Below, piece after piece: positions 1 to 5,903 of a DNA stretch of 21,524 nt. The notes under the pieces are model-generated. The model was given only the letters and a program-made list of their open reading frames with translations. It ran no database searches and was not told where the DNA came from. The translations under genes were made by a program, and so were the position numbers. This DNA comes from a virus. The stretch lies in the IMG/VR virus record IMGVR_UViG_3300006793_000347, positions 1 to 21,524 of that record. One strand, written 5' to 3'. The first letter of the stretch is position 1. The number at the start of each line of letters is the position of its first letter.

Positions 1-16
1 CGTGTGTTGCTCTCAT
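1..16 (-). CDS. start of a leftward gene cut by the window edge (partial)
   Basis: Only the first five codons (M-R-A-T-H) are inside the window, so nothing can be said about function. The start is proposed because a TTGATATAC box with an upstream CGAAAC lies on the minus strand 27 nt before this ATG, the same architecture seen at complete genes here. A GGAGG sits just before the ATG. The gene would diverge from the plus-strand gene at position 91. The call depends on the promoter, not on coding evidence. Confidence 0.35.
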
Positions 17-34
17 CCCTCCGAGCGATAGGAA

Positions 35-50
35 GTATATCAATGTTTCG
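35..50 (-). promoter_or_regulatory. archaeal-type promoter (BRE + TATA) for the gene leaving the left edge
   Basis: On the minus strand the sequence reads CGAAACATTGATATAC. It matches the promoters at 16078-16086 and 604-612. The box begins 27 nt upstream of the ATG at position 16. Confidence 0.45.
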
Positions 51-60
51 TATCACAATG

Positions 61-68
61 TTTATGTG
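61..68 (+). promoter_or_regulatory. TATA-like box TTTATGTG, 30 nt before the start at 91
   Basis: The octamer begins exactly 30 nt before the ATG, the same box and spacing as in front of the gene at 4458 (TTTATGTA). No SD sequence lies between it and the start. Two near-repeats, TATCAATGTTT at 38-48 and TATCACAATGTTT at 51-63, lie just upstream and could be operator sites. Confidence 0.55.
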
Positions 69-90
69 CATCAATGCTTTGGGTCGACCC

Positions 91-591
91 ATGAACATAT
101 TCATCACCGATACAAACCCCCGAACTGCTGCTGAAAACCTCGCCGATGTTCATGTCGTTAAGATGGCATTGGAATCAGCACAAATGCTCTCAACGGCATT
201 GTATCATGTGGGAGTCGAAGAGAATGAAATGCCATTGACTAAATCTGGAACTGCATACAAAGCCACTCATAAGAATCATCCCTGCACCATCTGGGCGCAA
301 TCGAGTCGTGCTAATTTCAGTTGGCTGGCTCAACATGGCTGGTGGATATGCCAAGAATATACTCACCGATTTGGAAAGGTTCACGCTTGTCAATCTCCAA
401 TCGAGCAAATGTGGGGCATGGACAAGCGAATCCCCGAAGGTGATATGACACCGTTTGCTCAAGCCATGCCTGACGAGTTCAAGCACGAGAGTGCTGTTGT
501 TGCTTATCGCCAATACTACATCGAGGGCAAATCTGGAATCGCCAAGTGGGAGAAGTCCAGACCTGCACCAACATGGTTCAAAGGACATTGA
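91..591 (+). CDS. conserved phage/virus protein of unknown function
   Basis: A 166-aa soluble protein beginning MNIFITDTNP. I recognise the pattern from proteins common in marine phages and archaeal viruses: an N-terminal segment ending HVVKMALESAQML, a central HPCTIWAQSSRANF, then EYTHRFGKVHACQ, AQAMPDEFK and a C-terminal PTWFKGH. The conserved His, Lys, Arg and Trp residues suggest an enzyme or nucleic-acid-binding role, but I know of no established function and do not assign one. The reading frame stays open upstream to position 4. I chose the ATG at 91 because the recognisable family start begins there and because a TATA-like box lies exactly 30 nt upstream. It is followed by the plus-strand gene at 633, whose promoter overlaps this stop codon. 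Confidence 0.8.
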   Translation: MNIFITDTNPRTAAENLADVHVVKMALESAQMLSTALYHVGVEENEMPLTKSGTAYKATHKNHPCTIWAQSSRANFSWLAQHGWWICQEYTHRFGKVHACQSPIEQMWGMDKRIPEGDMTPFAQAMPDEFKHESAVVAYRQYYIEGKSGIAKWEKSRPAPTWFKGH

Positions 592-612
592 GATTCCAAA
601 GCATTGATATAC
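590..612 (+). promoter_or_regulatory. promoter: GAGATTCC element + TTGATATAC box, 29 nt before the start at 633
   Basis: GAGATTCCAAAG (590-601) is followed by TTGATATAC (604-612). The box begins 29 nt before the ATG at 633. GAGATTCC-type elements also stand before the boxes of the genes starting at 10266 and 7523. AAGCATTGATATACT is shared with the promoter of the gene starting at 16057. Confidence 0.65.
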
Positions 613-632
613 TGGAATGCACACGCAGGTAT

Positions 633-884
633 ATGAGCGCACACATTTTTGAAGCAGGCCAAACCTATCGAGCAACCAGCATTTGCGATTCCGAGTGCCA
701 TTGGTATTTCACTATCTCACGCCGAACATCATCATCCATCTGGACTGTCATTGACGGTGTTGAAGTTCGCAGAGCAATCAAGTCGACTTATTCCACATTC
801 CCAACCATGAATGTTGAAGAATACTTCATGCCCTTCGGGTCTTATTCGATGGCCGCTTCGTGCGGTGCTCGCAACATGGTTTGA
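633..884 (+). CDS. small conserved viral protein, unknown function
   Basis: An 83-aa protein starting MSAHIFEAGQTYRATSICD. The layout (F-x-x-G-x-x-Y, then S-x-CD, an Arg-Thr pair in a beta-rich middle, and a final EYFMPFGSYS) resembles short proteins I have seen in many archaeal-virus and phage genomes, always without known function. An upstream extension of the frame to 546 is rejected, since the ATG at 633 has a TATA-like box 29 nt upstream and the family start matches it. Its last 59 bases overlap the end of the minus-strand gene 826-981 tail to tail. The final residues after the SYS motif are less typical, so the convergent overlap is worth noting. Confidence 0.7.
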   Translation: MSAHIFEAGQTYRATSICDSECHWYFTISRRTSSSIWTVIDGVEVRRAIKSTYSTFPTMNVEEYFMPFGSYSMAASCGARNMV

Positions 885-981
885 GGCTACGCTTCACCAT
901 CTGGCGACAACCGTCGCACCATTTGTAGTCAGCATCACGGCTGCATAGGTTCGACATAGGTTGTCCTCGTCGCCCACCCAT
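826..981 (-). CDS. 51-aa cysteine-rich (zinc-binding-like) protein
   Basis: The protein has Cys13, Cys22, Cys25, a Cys-Cys pair and a following His near residue 40, embedded in a very basic sequence (ending RPSNKTRRA). This suggests a small zinc finger that may bind nucleic acid. The ATG lies one base after the stop of the gp10-like gene, so it would be the third member of the portal and gp10 operon and translated by coupling. No homolog is recognised. The call rests on the cysteine pattern and the tight spacing, and it overlaps the end of the convergent gene 633-884. Confidence 0.55.
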   Translation of the reverse strand: MGGRRGQPMSNLCSRDADYKWCDGCRQMVKRSLKPCCEHRTKRPSNKTRRA

Positions 982-982
982 A

Positions 983-1363
983 TCAGCGTGTTGACCCAGC
1001 ACGAGCCATCGCTCGTAGCACTCTGTTGCCATCCGACTTGAACATTTTCTTGATGTTCTTGGATTCGGCAACAACCGCTGGTTCTAAGAAGGGTTGAGGG
1101 CGTTGTTTGAATGTTCCCAGTTCGACGGCTTGGGCGTAGTTCACTCCAGTTCCAGCACCGCCGAATTGCACGATTCGTTGATGTTGATTGACACGCTTGA
1201 CTCGACCAGATGCACGAAGCGCACCAGTATCGACCACGACTAATTTTTTCGCTTTCGTCAGGATTGCCTGTGCGACCTTATCGAGAGTCTTTTCACCGAC
1301 GGTCTTATTGAACTCGACAGTTCCAACACTCACGGCCATTTGAGCCTTCACGAATGGATTCAT
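983..1363 (-). CDS. HK97 gp10-like head-tail joining / minor tail protein
   Basis: A 126-aa protein with the signature of the HK97 gp10 / tail-completion family: VDTGALRASG in the middle, then VNYAQAVELGT, then RPQPFLEPA. Family members act at the head-tail junction or in tail completion of siphovirus- and myovirus-type particles. Length is close to usual for the family. The start ATG overlaps the portal stop codon (ATGA overlap), and GAGG lies 7 nt upstream inside the portal gene, so translation is probably coupled. This gene supports a tailed particle. Confidence 0.85.
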   Translation of the reverse strand: MNPFVKAQMAVSVGTVEFNKTVGEKTLDKVAQAILTKAKKLVVVDTGALRASGRVKRVNQHQRIVQFGGAGTGVNYAQAVELGTFKQRPQPFLEPAVVAESKNIKKMFKSDGNRVLRAMARAGSTR

Positions 1364-4089
1364 TCTTCAGCCTCCACCGCACGAGATAATTTTCCAGCCC
1401 ATGACAGACCTGCACGACCTCCCCAGAGCATCGCCGCTGTCCACGCTGGGCTATCCTTCGGCTCGTCGAGGAATCGAGCGTTGCGACCCCACCATCGAAT
1501 CATTTTCTTCGCTTTGGCAACCGTGATTGCAGTTCCTCGTGCGATGGCTCTCGCTTCACGCAGAGTGGCCGCTTCGAGTCCAGAGCCACCATACCCATCC
1601 TCGAACAATTTGATGCCCGTTTGACACGCTTTACGCACTCCAGCGGGTGGAGTCAAATCCTTCTTTGTCAATGCTCGCTTTTGGTCGAGAACTGGAACGA
1701 GAACATCACTGGTTGGAACGACCTCATCTGCGGGTGGCTCATCGTCGACGGCCACGAATGTGCATCTGCAATTTGGATGCGCTGGAACAACGCCCTTCGA
1801 TTCCTCGATGCGATACTTCGCACCTTCATACGGGGCGCATAGGTCACGGTCTGTTCTATCGTCAACCGTCACCAACCTCTCGACATATCTGAATCCTGCT
1901 CGTCGCATCCCAGCGATGTGGGAGTTCTCGACGACTCTTCGGGTTTCAGTTCGTGCGATTCTTTCATAATAATATGCTGGATATTTTGAGCCATTCGGGT
2001 CAATCAAATCCTTCATTTGACCCTTCGCCCATTTCCATGATTCGCCTCGACCAACCATGTTCTCAAAGACTCCGATGATGTTCTCTCGATGTGAACCGAG
2101 TGTGTTCCTCAACGCTGGGAGAACCCATCGCCTTCGCCAGAATGCAATTGCCGCAACATCGTCGGCCATCAAAGCCGAAGCGATTCCAGTTGGTGCGAGT
2201 GTCATTCCAAGAGATGCGCCATAAACATCGGTCAGGAGAATCTCGGCCTCGACAATCTGCCTTTCCACTGTTGCTGCGATATTGGTGTCGATACGACCAA
2301 CAGCAACCCTGATGTCTGCGATTCCAATTTTGTCCTTTCGTCGAAACATCTTGACGGGAATGTCAAGGTCGACATCTGGAATCTCAACCGCCTCGTCACC
2401 AGCGGAGAACATTTTGTCCAGTTCGTCAATAACATCGTCGGCGAATTGTTGTTGTTGATTATTCAATTCCGATGTCAGCGCCAGTTGCGACTTTGAGATG
2501 AGAGCATCGTATTCGTCGGCAGCCTTGATTCTTCGAGATTTCATATCGAGCCGAATATCGTCAGAAAGTTCAGGCTGCGATATTTCATCGACCCAATCTG
2601 GAATCGAACCTGCACCTTTTCCTTCGTCGGCTGGAGATTCATCAGCGGGGAATAATTCCGAGAGTGTTGGTGGTGTCGATGGAGATTCGGATTCTCCACC
2701 CAGATTATCAGCACCAGCGTTGATGGATAACTTCGGAGATAGATAGAACGGGTCGTCGGCTTCAGGCTCGCTCAAACGCTCAAGACCCAGCATGGCTCTG
2801 GCCTCGTTGATACTGACGACGCTCTCTTGACGGAGGTTGCTGATTGCATCCGACTCCGATTTTCGTGTGTCGGCCATCTCCTTCTCACGGCTTGGGCGAA
2901 TCGTAGTGAACGAGAACTCCCAATCTGTGATTCCCAGAAGTGGGAGAAGTCGGTTGTTGATAACGGCCTCGATACGGCGGTGGAATGATTCAATGACATC
3001 ATACCACGCATCCAATTGTTGTTCTGGATTGGACATTTTTCCAGTTTGAACCCAGCCCAATTTCATTGGTGGGATTCCAAACACGGCGCATATCTCTTCA
3101 CGATAATAATAGAGCAAATCCAATTGCGCCCCTTCACGAGTCGAGTCCAAAACACGGTGCATATTGAAGCCAGTTCCTCCGTTGACAGCGACCAATCCGA
3201 ATGGAGATTTTCCACCAGTCAATTGTTGTTCAAGCAGGGAGAGCATCGCTTTCATCTCGGCGTTGGATATATCACCGACATTGAGGATGGTCTTAGGGAG
3301 AGTTCCAGTATACAGTTCGTTCAGATAGTTCGAGAGATTCAAATGTCCAGCAATCACATTCAGCAGCGAGATGAGGGGAGATGTTCCGTATGCTCGGCCA
3401 TGTTTGAACTTGGAGATGTGGATAACTTTGTCAGATGAGAACTCACGGGTTTCGCCATTGAGTTCTTGACTATATGCCATCTTGGGTGGTGCAGGTCTGC
3501 GATTCCCTGCGGTCAATTTCATTTGCTCTGCTGGGATAGGCCACACGCTGGTGAGTTCGCCGCCGAATGTCCACTTGACCCCTTTTCCATCGAGGTTGAC
3601 ATCTGCGGACCCGTCGAGTTCCAGATAAGCGTCACCGAATAGAGCCAAGTCATAGATGAGGGTTTCAAGCCACTCATTCCCGTTGTCGTCAGGATTCGGA
3701 TTCTTGAACCATTGTCGAACTTTTTCCAATTGACCCGTGTCGCCAGTTTCCTTTCCATCTGGCAATTTGAAATGATACCCATTCCCCAGAGTGTCGTCGA
3801 CAGTTCGTCGGAGAATTGCGTTCACGACTTCGGATTTCAAACTGATGTCACGAAGCAATTGATACGACACTTTTGTTTCAGTTCCAGATGATTGTTTCCC
3901 TCGACCTTTGGCGGTGGCTTGTCCGATTTTGCTCATGGATGCGAGGCTCTTATAATCCCAATCCATGTTCTCCCATTCGGATTTATGAGCGTCATTCACC
4001 ATGTTCGATAACTTCGCCAAATCCGCTGGGTCAGCGTCACGGTTGCGACCAAGCAGTTTGTCAGCGAGGGTGCGCTTACGCTCGGCCAT
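1360..4089 (-). CDS. portal protein fused to Mu gpF / SPP1 gp7-like head morphogenesis domain
   Basis: A 909-aa protein. Residues about 75-450 look like a phage portal: a VKWTFGGELTSVWPIP core, YGTSPL, a long helical segment and AVFGIPPMKLGW at 336-346. The portal forms the ring through which DNA is pumped by the terminase (7587-9122). Residues about 460-500 are an acidic Pro/Ser-rich linker. Residues about 640-785 match the gpF/gp7 minor head family: RIARTETRRVVENS, then DRTDRDLC and HPNCRC, with Cys751, Cys774 and Cys776. Residues about 820-905 form a third part containing MLWGGRAGLSWAG, a motif I associate with C-termini of phage head-assembly proteins. Usual portals are about 400-550 aa, so this is a fusion. 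A TTAAACC box lies 30 nt before the ATG. The gp10-like gene follows with an ATGA overlap. Confidence 0.88.
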   Translation of the reverse strand: MAERKRTLADKLLGRNRDADPADLAKLSNMVNDAHKSEWENMDWDYKSLASMSKIGQATAKGRGKQSSGTETKVSYQLLRDISLKSEVVNAILRRTVDDTLGNGYHFKLPDGKETGDTGQLEKVRQWFKNPNPDDNGNEWLETLIYDLALFGDAYLELDGSADVNLDGKGVKWTFGGELTSVWPIPAEQMKLTAGNRRPAPPKMAYSQELNGETREFSSDKVIHISKFKHGRAYGTSPLISLLNVIAGHLNLSNYLNELYTGTLPKTILNVGDISNAEMKAMLSLLEQQLTGGKSPFGLVAVNGGTGFNMHRVLDSTREGAQLDLLYYYREEICAVFGIPPMKLGWVQTGKMSNPEQQLDAWYDVIESFHRRIEAVINNRLLPLLGITDWEFSFTTIRPSREKEMADTRKSESDAISNLRQESVVSINEARAMLGLERLSEPEADDPFYLSPKLSINAGADNLGGESESPSTPPTLSELFPADESPADEGKGAGSIPDWVDEISQPELSDDIRLDMKSRRIKAADEYDALISKSQLALTSELNNQQQQFADDVIDELDKMFSAGDEAVEIPDVDLDIPVKMFRRKDKIGIADIRVAVGRIDTNIAATVERQIVEAEILLTDVYGASLGMTLAPTGIASALMADDVAAIAFWRRRWVLPALRNTLGSHRENIIGVFENMVGRGESWKWAKGQMKDLIDPNGSKYPAYYYERIARTETRRVVENSHIAGMRRAGFRYVERLVTVDDRTDRDLCAPYEGAKYRIEESKGVVPAHPNCRCTFVAVDDEPPADEVVPTSDVLVPVLDQKRALTKKDLTPPAGVRKACQTGIKLFEDGYGGSGLEAATLREARAIARGTAITVAKAKKMIRWWGRNARFLDEPKDSPAWTAAMLWGGRAGLSWAGKLSRAVEAEE

Positions 4090-4110
4090 ACTTAGGCGGT
4101 GGGTTGCTGG

Positions 4111-4119
4111 GGTTTAATT
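4111..4119 (-). promoter_or_regulatory. AATTAAACC box, 30 nt before the portal start
   Basis: Read on the minus strand, AATTAAACC begins 30 nt before the ATG at 4089, with no SD in between. The same TTAAACC core precedes the membrane-protein operon at 5886-5894. Confidence 0.55.
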
Positions 4120-4427
4120 GCATTGGGGGTTGAATAGGACTCTCGCATGGCGGGGCCGTTCCCACCTCCAAGAGTGTGGGGCGACCTCCCTGATGTTCGC
4201 CATGCTCGCCCCTCATGCACGAGGGTCATGGCTACTAACAAGGCTTGACACCGCTAAGTGCCACCGCTATGCGAGTTCCAACACTCCCCCTCGCCCGAAC
4301 TTCAGACTTGGGGATTGACTCCCACTCGATGGTGGGAGGTTGTCGGTGTTGGCCGAACAATCTATGGGAACAACCACCACTATAAGAACATTCCTATTGA
4401 GATACCGAGTATTGATATTGAGATACC
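4120..4427. other. structured intergenic region between divergent genes
   Basis: About 300 bp with no convincing gene. It carries an unusual density of inverted repeats: an 8-bp pair GCATGGCG (4145-4152) with CGCCATGC (4198-4205); a 7-bp pair GGGGCGA (4178-4184) with TCGCCCC (4206-4212); CCCTC with GAGGG (4210-4225, 6-nt loop); CTCCCAC with GTGGGAG (4319-4338, 6-nt loop); and TTGTCGG with CCGAACAA (4340-4360, one bulge). CACCGCTA occurs twice (4249 and 4262). It could encode a structured RNA or serve as a replication or packaging site. I could not fit a tRNA or a known riboswitch to it. Confidence 0.4.
4396..4427 (+). repeat. direct repeat ATTGAGATACC x2, 21 bp apart, abutting a TATA box
   Basis: ATTGAGATACC occurs at 4396-4406 and 4417-4427. 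The copies are offset by 21 bp, about two DNA turns, and the second ends directly against the TTTATGTA box. This is the layout expected of an operator bound cooperatively on one face of the DNA, or of an extended BRE region. Confidence 0.55.
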
Positions 4428-4435
4428 TTTATGTA
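4428..4435 (+). promoter_or_regulatory. TATA-like box TTTATGTA, 30 nt before the start at 4458
   Basis: The box begins exactly 30 nt before the ATG at 4458. It matches the box and spacing of the gene at 91. It decides the start, because an in-frame ATG at 4431 lies inside the box itself. Confidence 0.6.
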
Positions 4436-4457
4436 TGACCGAGTGCTGGTTCACATC

Positions 4458-4685
4458 ATGGACAACCGAACACCGAACCACCTCGCAAACTGGGGAACAG
4501 GCCAAAACAGAGTTCACCTCGCCAGCGCCCACACTGGATGCTGCGTTGGATGCAAAAAGAAAGTCTATGTCTGGTCGAGCAACGACCACGAAGCAAACAT
4601 GACTGTCGATGAAGTCAAAGCAACCGACTTTGGACTTTGTTCCTTCGTCAGCAATTTTTGGCTTGACCGAATGACTTCGGAGTGA
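4458..4685 (+). CDS. 75-aa cysteine-containing protein, unknown function
   Basis: Starts MDNRTPNHLANW and carries a CCVGC cluster at residues 28-32, followed by KKKVYVW and a later Cys in DFGLCSFV. This could be a small metal-binding fold. No family is recognised. I place the start at 4458, not at the longer ATG at 4431, because the TTTATGTA box lies exactly 30 nt upstream of 4458. It is one of only three clear plus-strand genes and has its own promoter with a tandem 11-bp repeat, which suggests separate regulation. It converges with the gene 4688-4834, the two stops being 2 bp apart. Confidence 0.6.
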   Translation: MDNRTPNHLANWGTGQNRVHLASAHTGCCVGCKKKVYVWSSNDHEANMTVDEVKATDFGLCSFVSNFWLDRMTSE

Positions 4686-4687
4686 GT

Positions 4688-4834
4688 TCATCCCCAATCT
4701 GGCCTATCGTCAGATTCGACGATACGCATATTCCCGTAGCGTCGAGGGCATTGAACGGCGTTGCACTTAGGTCTGGGAGAGCGTGTCCATTTGGTGCGCC
4801 CACAGGCCTCGCATAGCGCATGTCGGAGAGGCAT
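4688..4834 (-). CDS. 48-aa zinc-ribbon-like protein
   Basis: The protein starts MPLRHALCEACGRTKWTR and has a CxxC pair at residues 8-11 plus Cys24 and Cys29, a pattern expected for a small zinc ribbon. It is basic in the middle, so nucleic-acid binding is possible. The frame is open upstream to 4921, but GGGGGAGG (4843-4850) lies 8 nt before the ATG at 4834 and is among the strongest SD sequences in the window, so I use this start. It follows the membrane-protein operon on the same strand, about 130 bp further on, and ends 2 bp from the stop of the convergent gene at 4685. Confidence 0.55.
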   Translation of the reverse strand: MPLRHALCEACGRTKWTRSPRPKCNAVQCPRRYGNMRIVESDDRPDWG

Positions 4835-4967
4835 TAGTATGGCCTCCCCCATTGTTGGGCTTGATACACGACACACTTGATGCACATTCTGGATAGTCTG
4901 ATTGATGGTTTCCCTAAACAAAAGTGATAGCCATTCGGACAGGCTGGCAATCGTTTAGGATGGTCGC

Positions 4968-5252
4968 TCATATCATCTCAACCGCCATAGGTGCGCCAAC
5001 AGCAGCACCAATGGCAGTGATGATTCCCAAGAATATACGGCCTGAATACCGTCGAAGAACTGCGATGGCCTCATCCTTGAGTCCTTTCAATTCTCCAATG
5101 TCTTTCTTCATCATATCAACATCGTGCTTGAGGTTTGTCAAGTCCTCTTGAATATGAGCCAAGTGATTATCTCGCAGGTTGCTCAAGTCACGGTGGATTG
5201 CTTGAGTCCATTGAAATGTCGGGTCGTTTTTCCAATCTGGTTGGGTTGCCAT
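4968..5252 (-). CDS. coiled-coil protein with C-terminal membrane segment (holin/XhlA-like topology)
   Basis: A 94-aa protein. Residues about 20-65 form a heptad-rich helix (LSNLRDNHLAHIQEDL, then VDMMKKDIGELKGLKDE). Residues about 74-92 (IFLGIITAIGAAVGAPMAV) form one membrane span near the C-terminus. This layout is like XhlA-type phage membrane proteins, but I see no specific signature. It is third in a tight operon of small membrane proteins. A GTG start overlapping the previous stop is possible; I prefer the ATG at 5252. It may act in lysis, in envelope remodelling, or as a virion membrane component. Function is inferred from topology and context only. Confidence 0.6.
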   Translation of the reverse strand: MATQPDWKNDPTFQWTQAIHRDLSNLRDNHLAHIQEDLTNLKHDVDMMKKDIGELKGLKDEAIAVLRRYSGRIFLGIITAIGAAVGAPMAVEMI

Positions 5253-5257
5253 GATAA

Positions 5258-5665
5258 TCACTCTTCGCTGGTTTCGCCACTTATGAGTCCGAGTGAAACC
5301 TTCTGGGCTTCGGCCTCCAGTTCACGAATGTGAGCCGCTTGGCGGTCATTCATCTCTCGCAGATGGAGTGCTTCGGTTTCAGATTCTCTTTGTCGGGCTG
5401 TCCACATTTCAGGCATCGAAGTGATTTCCTGATTCTGTTCGGATTTCCAAAGTTCGAGTATCGAAGTCAATATCAAAAGTGCGGGTCCTCCGATGATTGC
5501 GATGAGAGTCGTATATCCGTCGATGTTGTTCATCACTTTGTCATCTTGGAGTCCAGACCAGATAACCAAACATGCGAAAGCCATCCAACAGAGCACGACT
5601 GGAACTCCAACCAGCAACATCATTCTGTCATTGACAGAACTCCCACTACGGTTTGGTTTAGCCAT
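5258..5665 (-). CDS. small membrane protein with two spans and a coiled-coil tail
   Basis: A 135-aa protein from the ATG at 5665. Two hydrophobic spans are visible, about residues 16-38 (LLVGVPVVLCWMAFACLVIW) and 51-70 (TLIAIIGGPALLILTSILEL). A Glu/Arg-rich helix follows (MWTARQRESETEALHLREMN and beyond). The short soluble N-terminus is basic (MAKPNRSG). An ATG at 5674 overlaps the stop of the preceding gene; GAGG upstream could serve either start. It is the middle gene of the three-gene membrane operon. No family is recognised; holin-like or envelope roles are guesses. Confidence 0.6.
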   Translation of the reverse strand: MAKPNRSGSSVNDRMMLLVGVPVVLCWMAFACLVIWSGLQDDKVMNNIDGYTTLIAIIGGPALLILTSILELWKSEQNQEITSMPEMWTARQRESETEALHLREMNDRQAAHIRELEAEAQKVSLGLISGETSEE

Positions 5666-5670
5666 GTGAA

Positions 5671-5865
5671 TCATTCCTCTTCGAGAATCTCTTCAACCTG
5701 CTCTTTGACTTCTTCGGCCTTCTCTCCGAGTGCTTTCACTTCGTCGATAACTTCGTCGAGAGTGATTTTTCCATCAGCCATCAAGCGAGTATATCGCTCT
5801 TTCAACCAGAGAATTGTCGGGATAGCGACAGCGGCAATAATCAGCATGATGGTTTCAAGTTCCAT
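5671..5865 (-). CDS. 64-aa single-span membrane protein
   Basis: Starts MELETIMLIIAAVAIPTILW, a single N-terminal membrane span, followed by a charged amphipathic helix ending VKEQVEEILEEE. This is the usual size and layout of many small phage holin-like or accessory membrane proteins, but no motif fixes the role. It is the first gene of the operon 5865-4968. A TCTTAAACC box 29 nt upstream serves as a leaderless promoter. The stop is overlapped by a possible ATG of the next gene. Confidence 0.6.
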   Translation of the reverse strand: MELETIMLIIAAVAIPTILWLKERYTRLMADGKITLDEVIDEVKALGEKAEEVKEQVEEILEEE

Positions 5866-5885
5866 GACAATCCGTGTGTCGTTGC

Positions 5886-5894
5886 GGTTTAAGA
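5886..5894 (-). promoter_or_regulatory. TCTTAAACC box, 29 nt before the membrane-protein operon
   Basis: Read on the minus strand, the box begins 29 nt before the ATG at 5865. It shares the TTAAACC core with the portal promoter, suggesting both are switched on together. Confidence 0.55.
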
Positions 5895-5903
5895 CCGTTT
5901 TCT

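Noticed and set aside
2091-3438. Plus-strand frames inside the portal gene
   Set aside because: The minus strand carries a clear portal and gpF-like protein over the whole span.
4120-4370. tRNA gene
   Set aside because: Several 7-bp pairings looked promising, but no cloverleaf with a T-loop and anticodon arm could be fitted on either strand.
4118-4602. Overlapping plus-strand frames in the structured region
   Set aside because: They cross the inverted repeats, have no recognisable protein sequence, and the second overlaps the better-supported gene at 4458.
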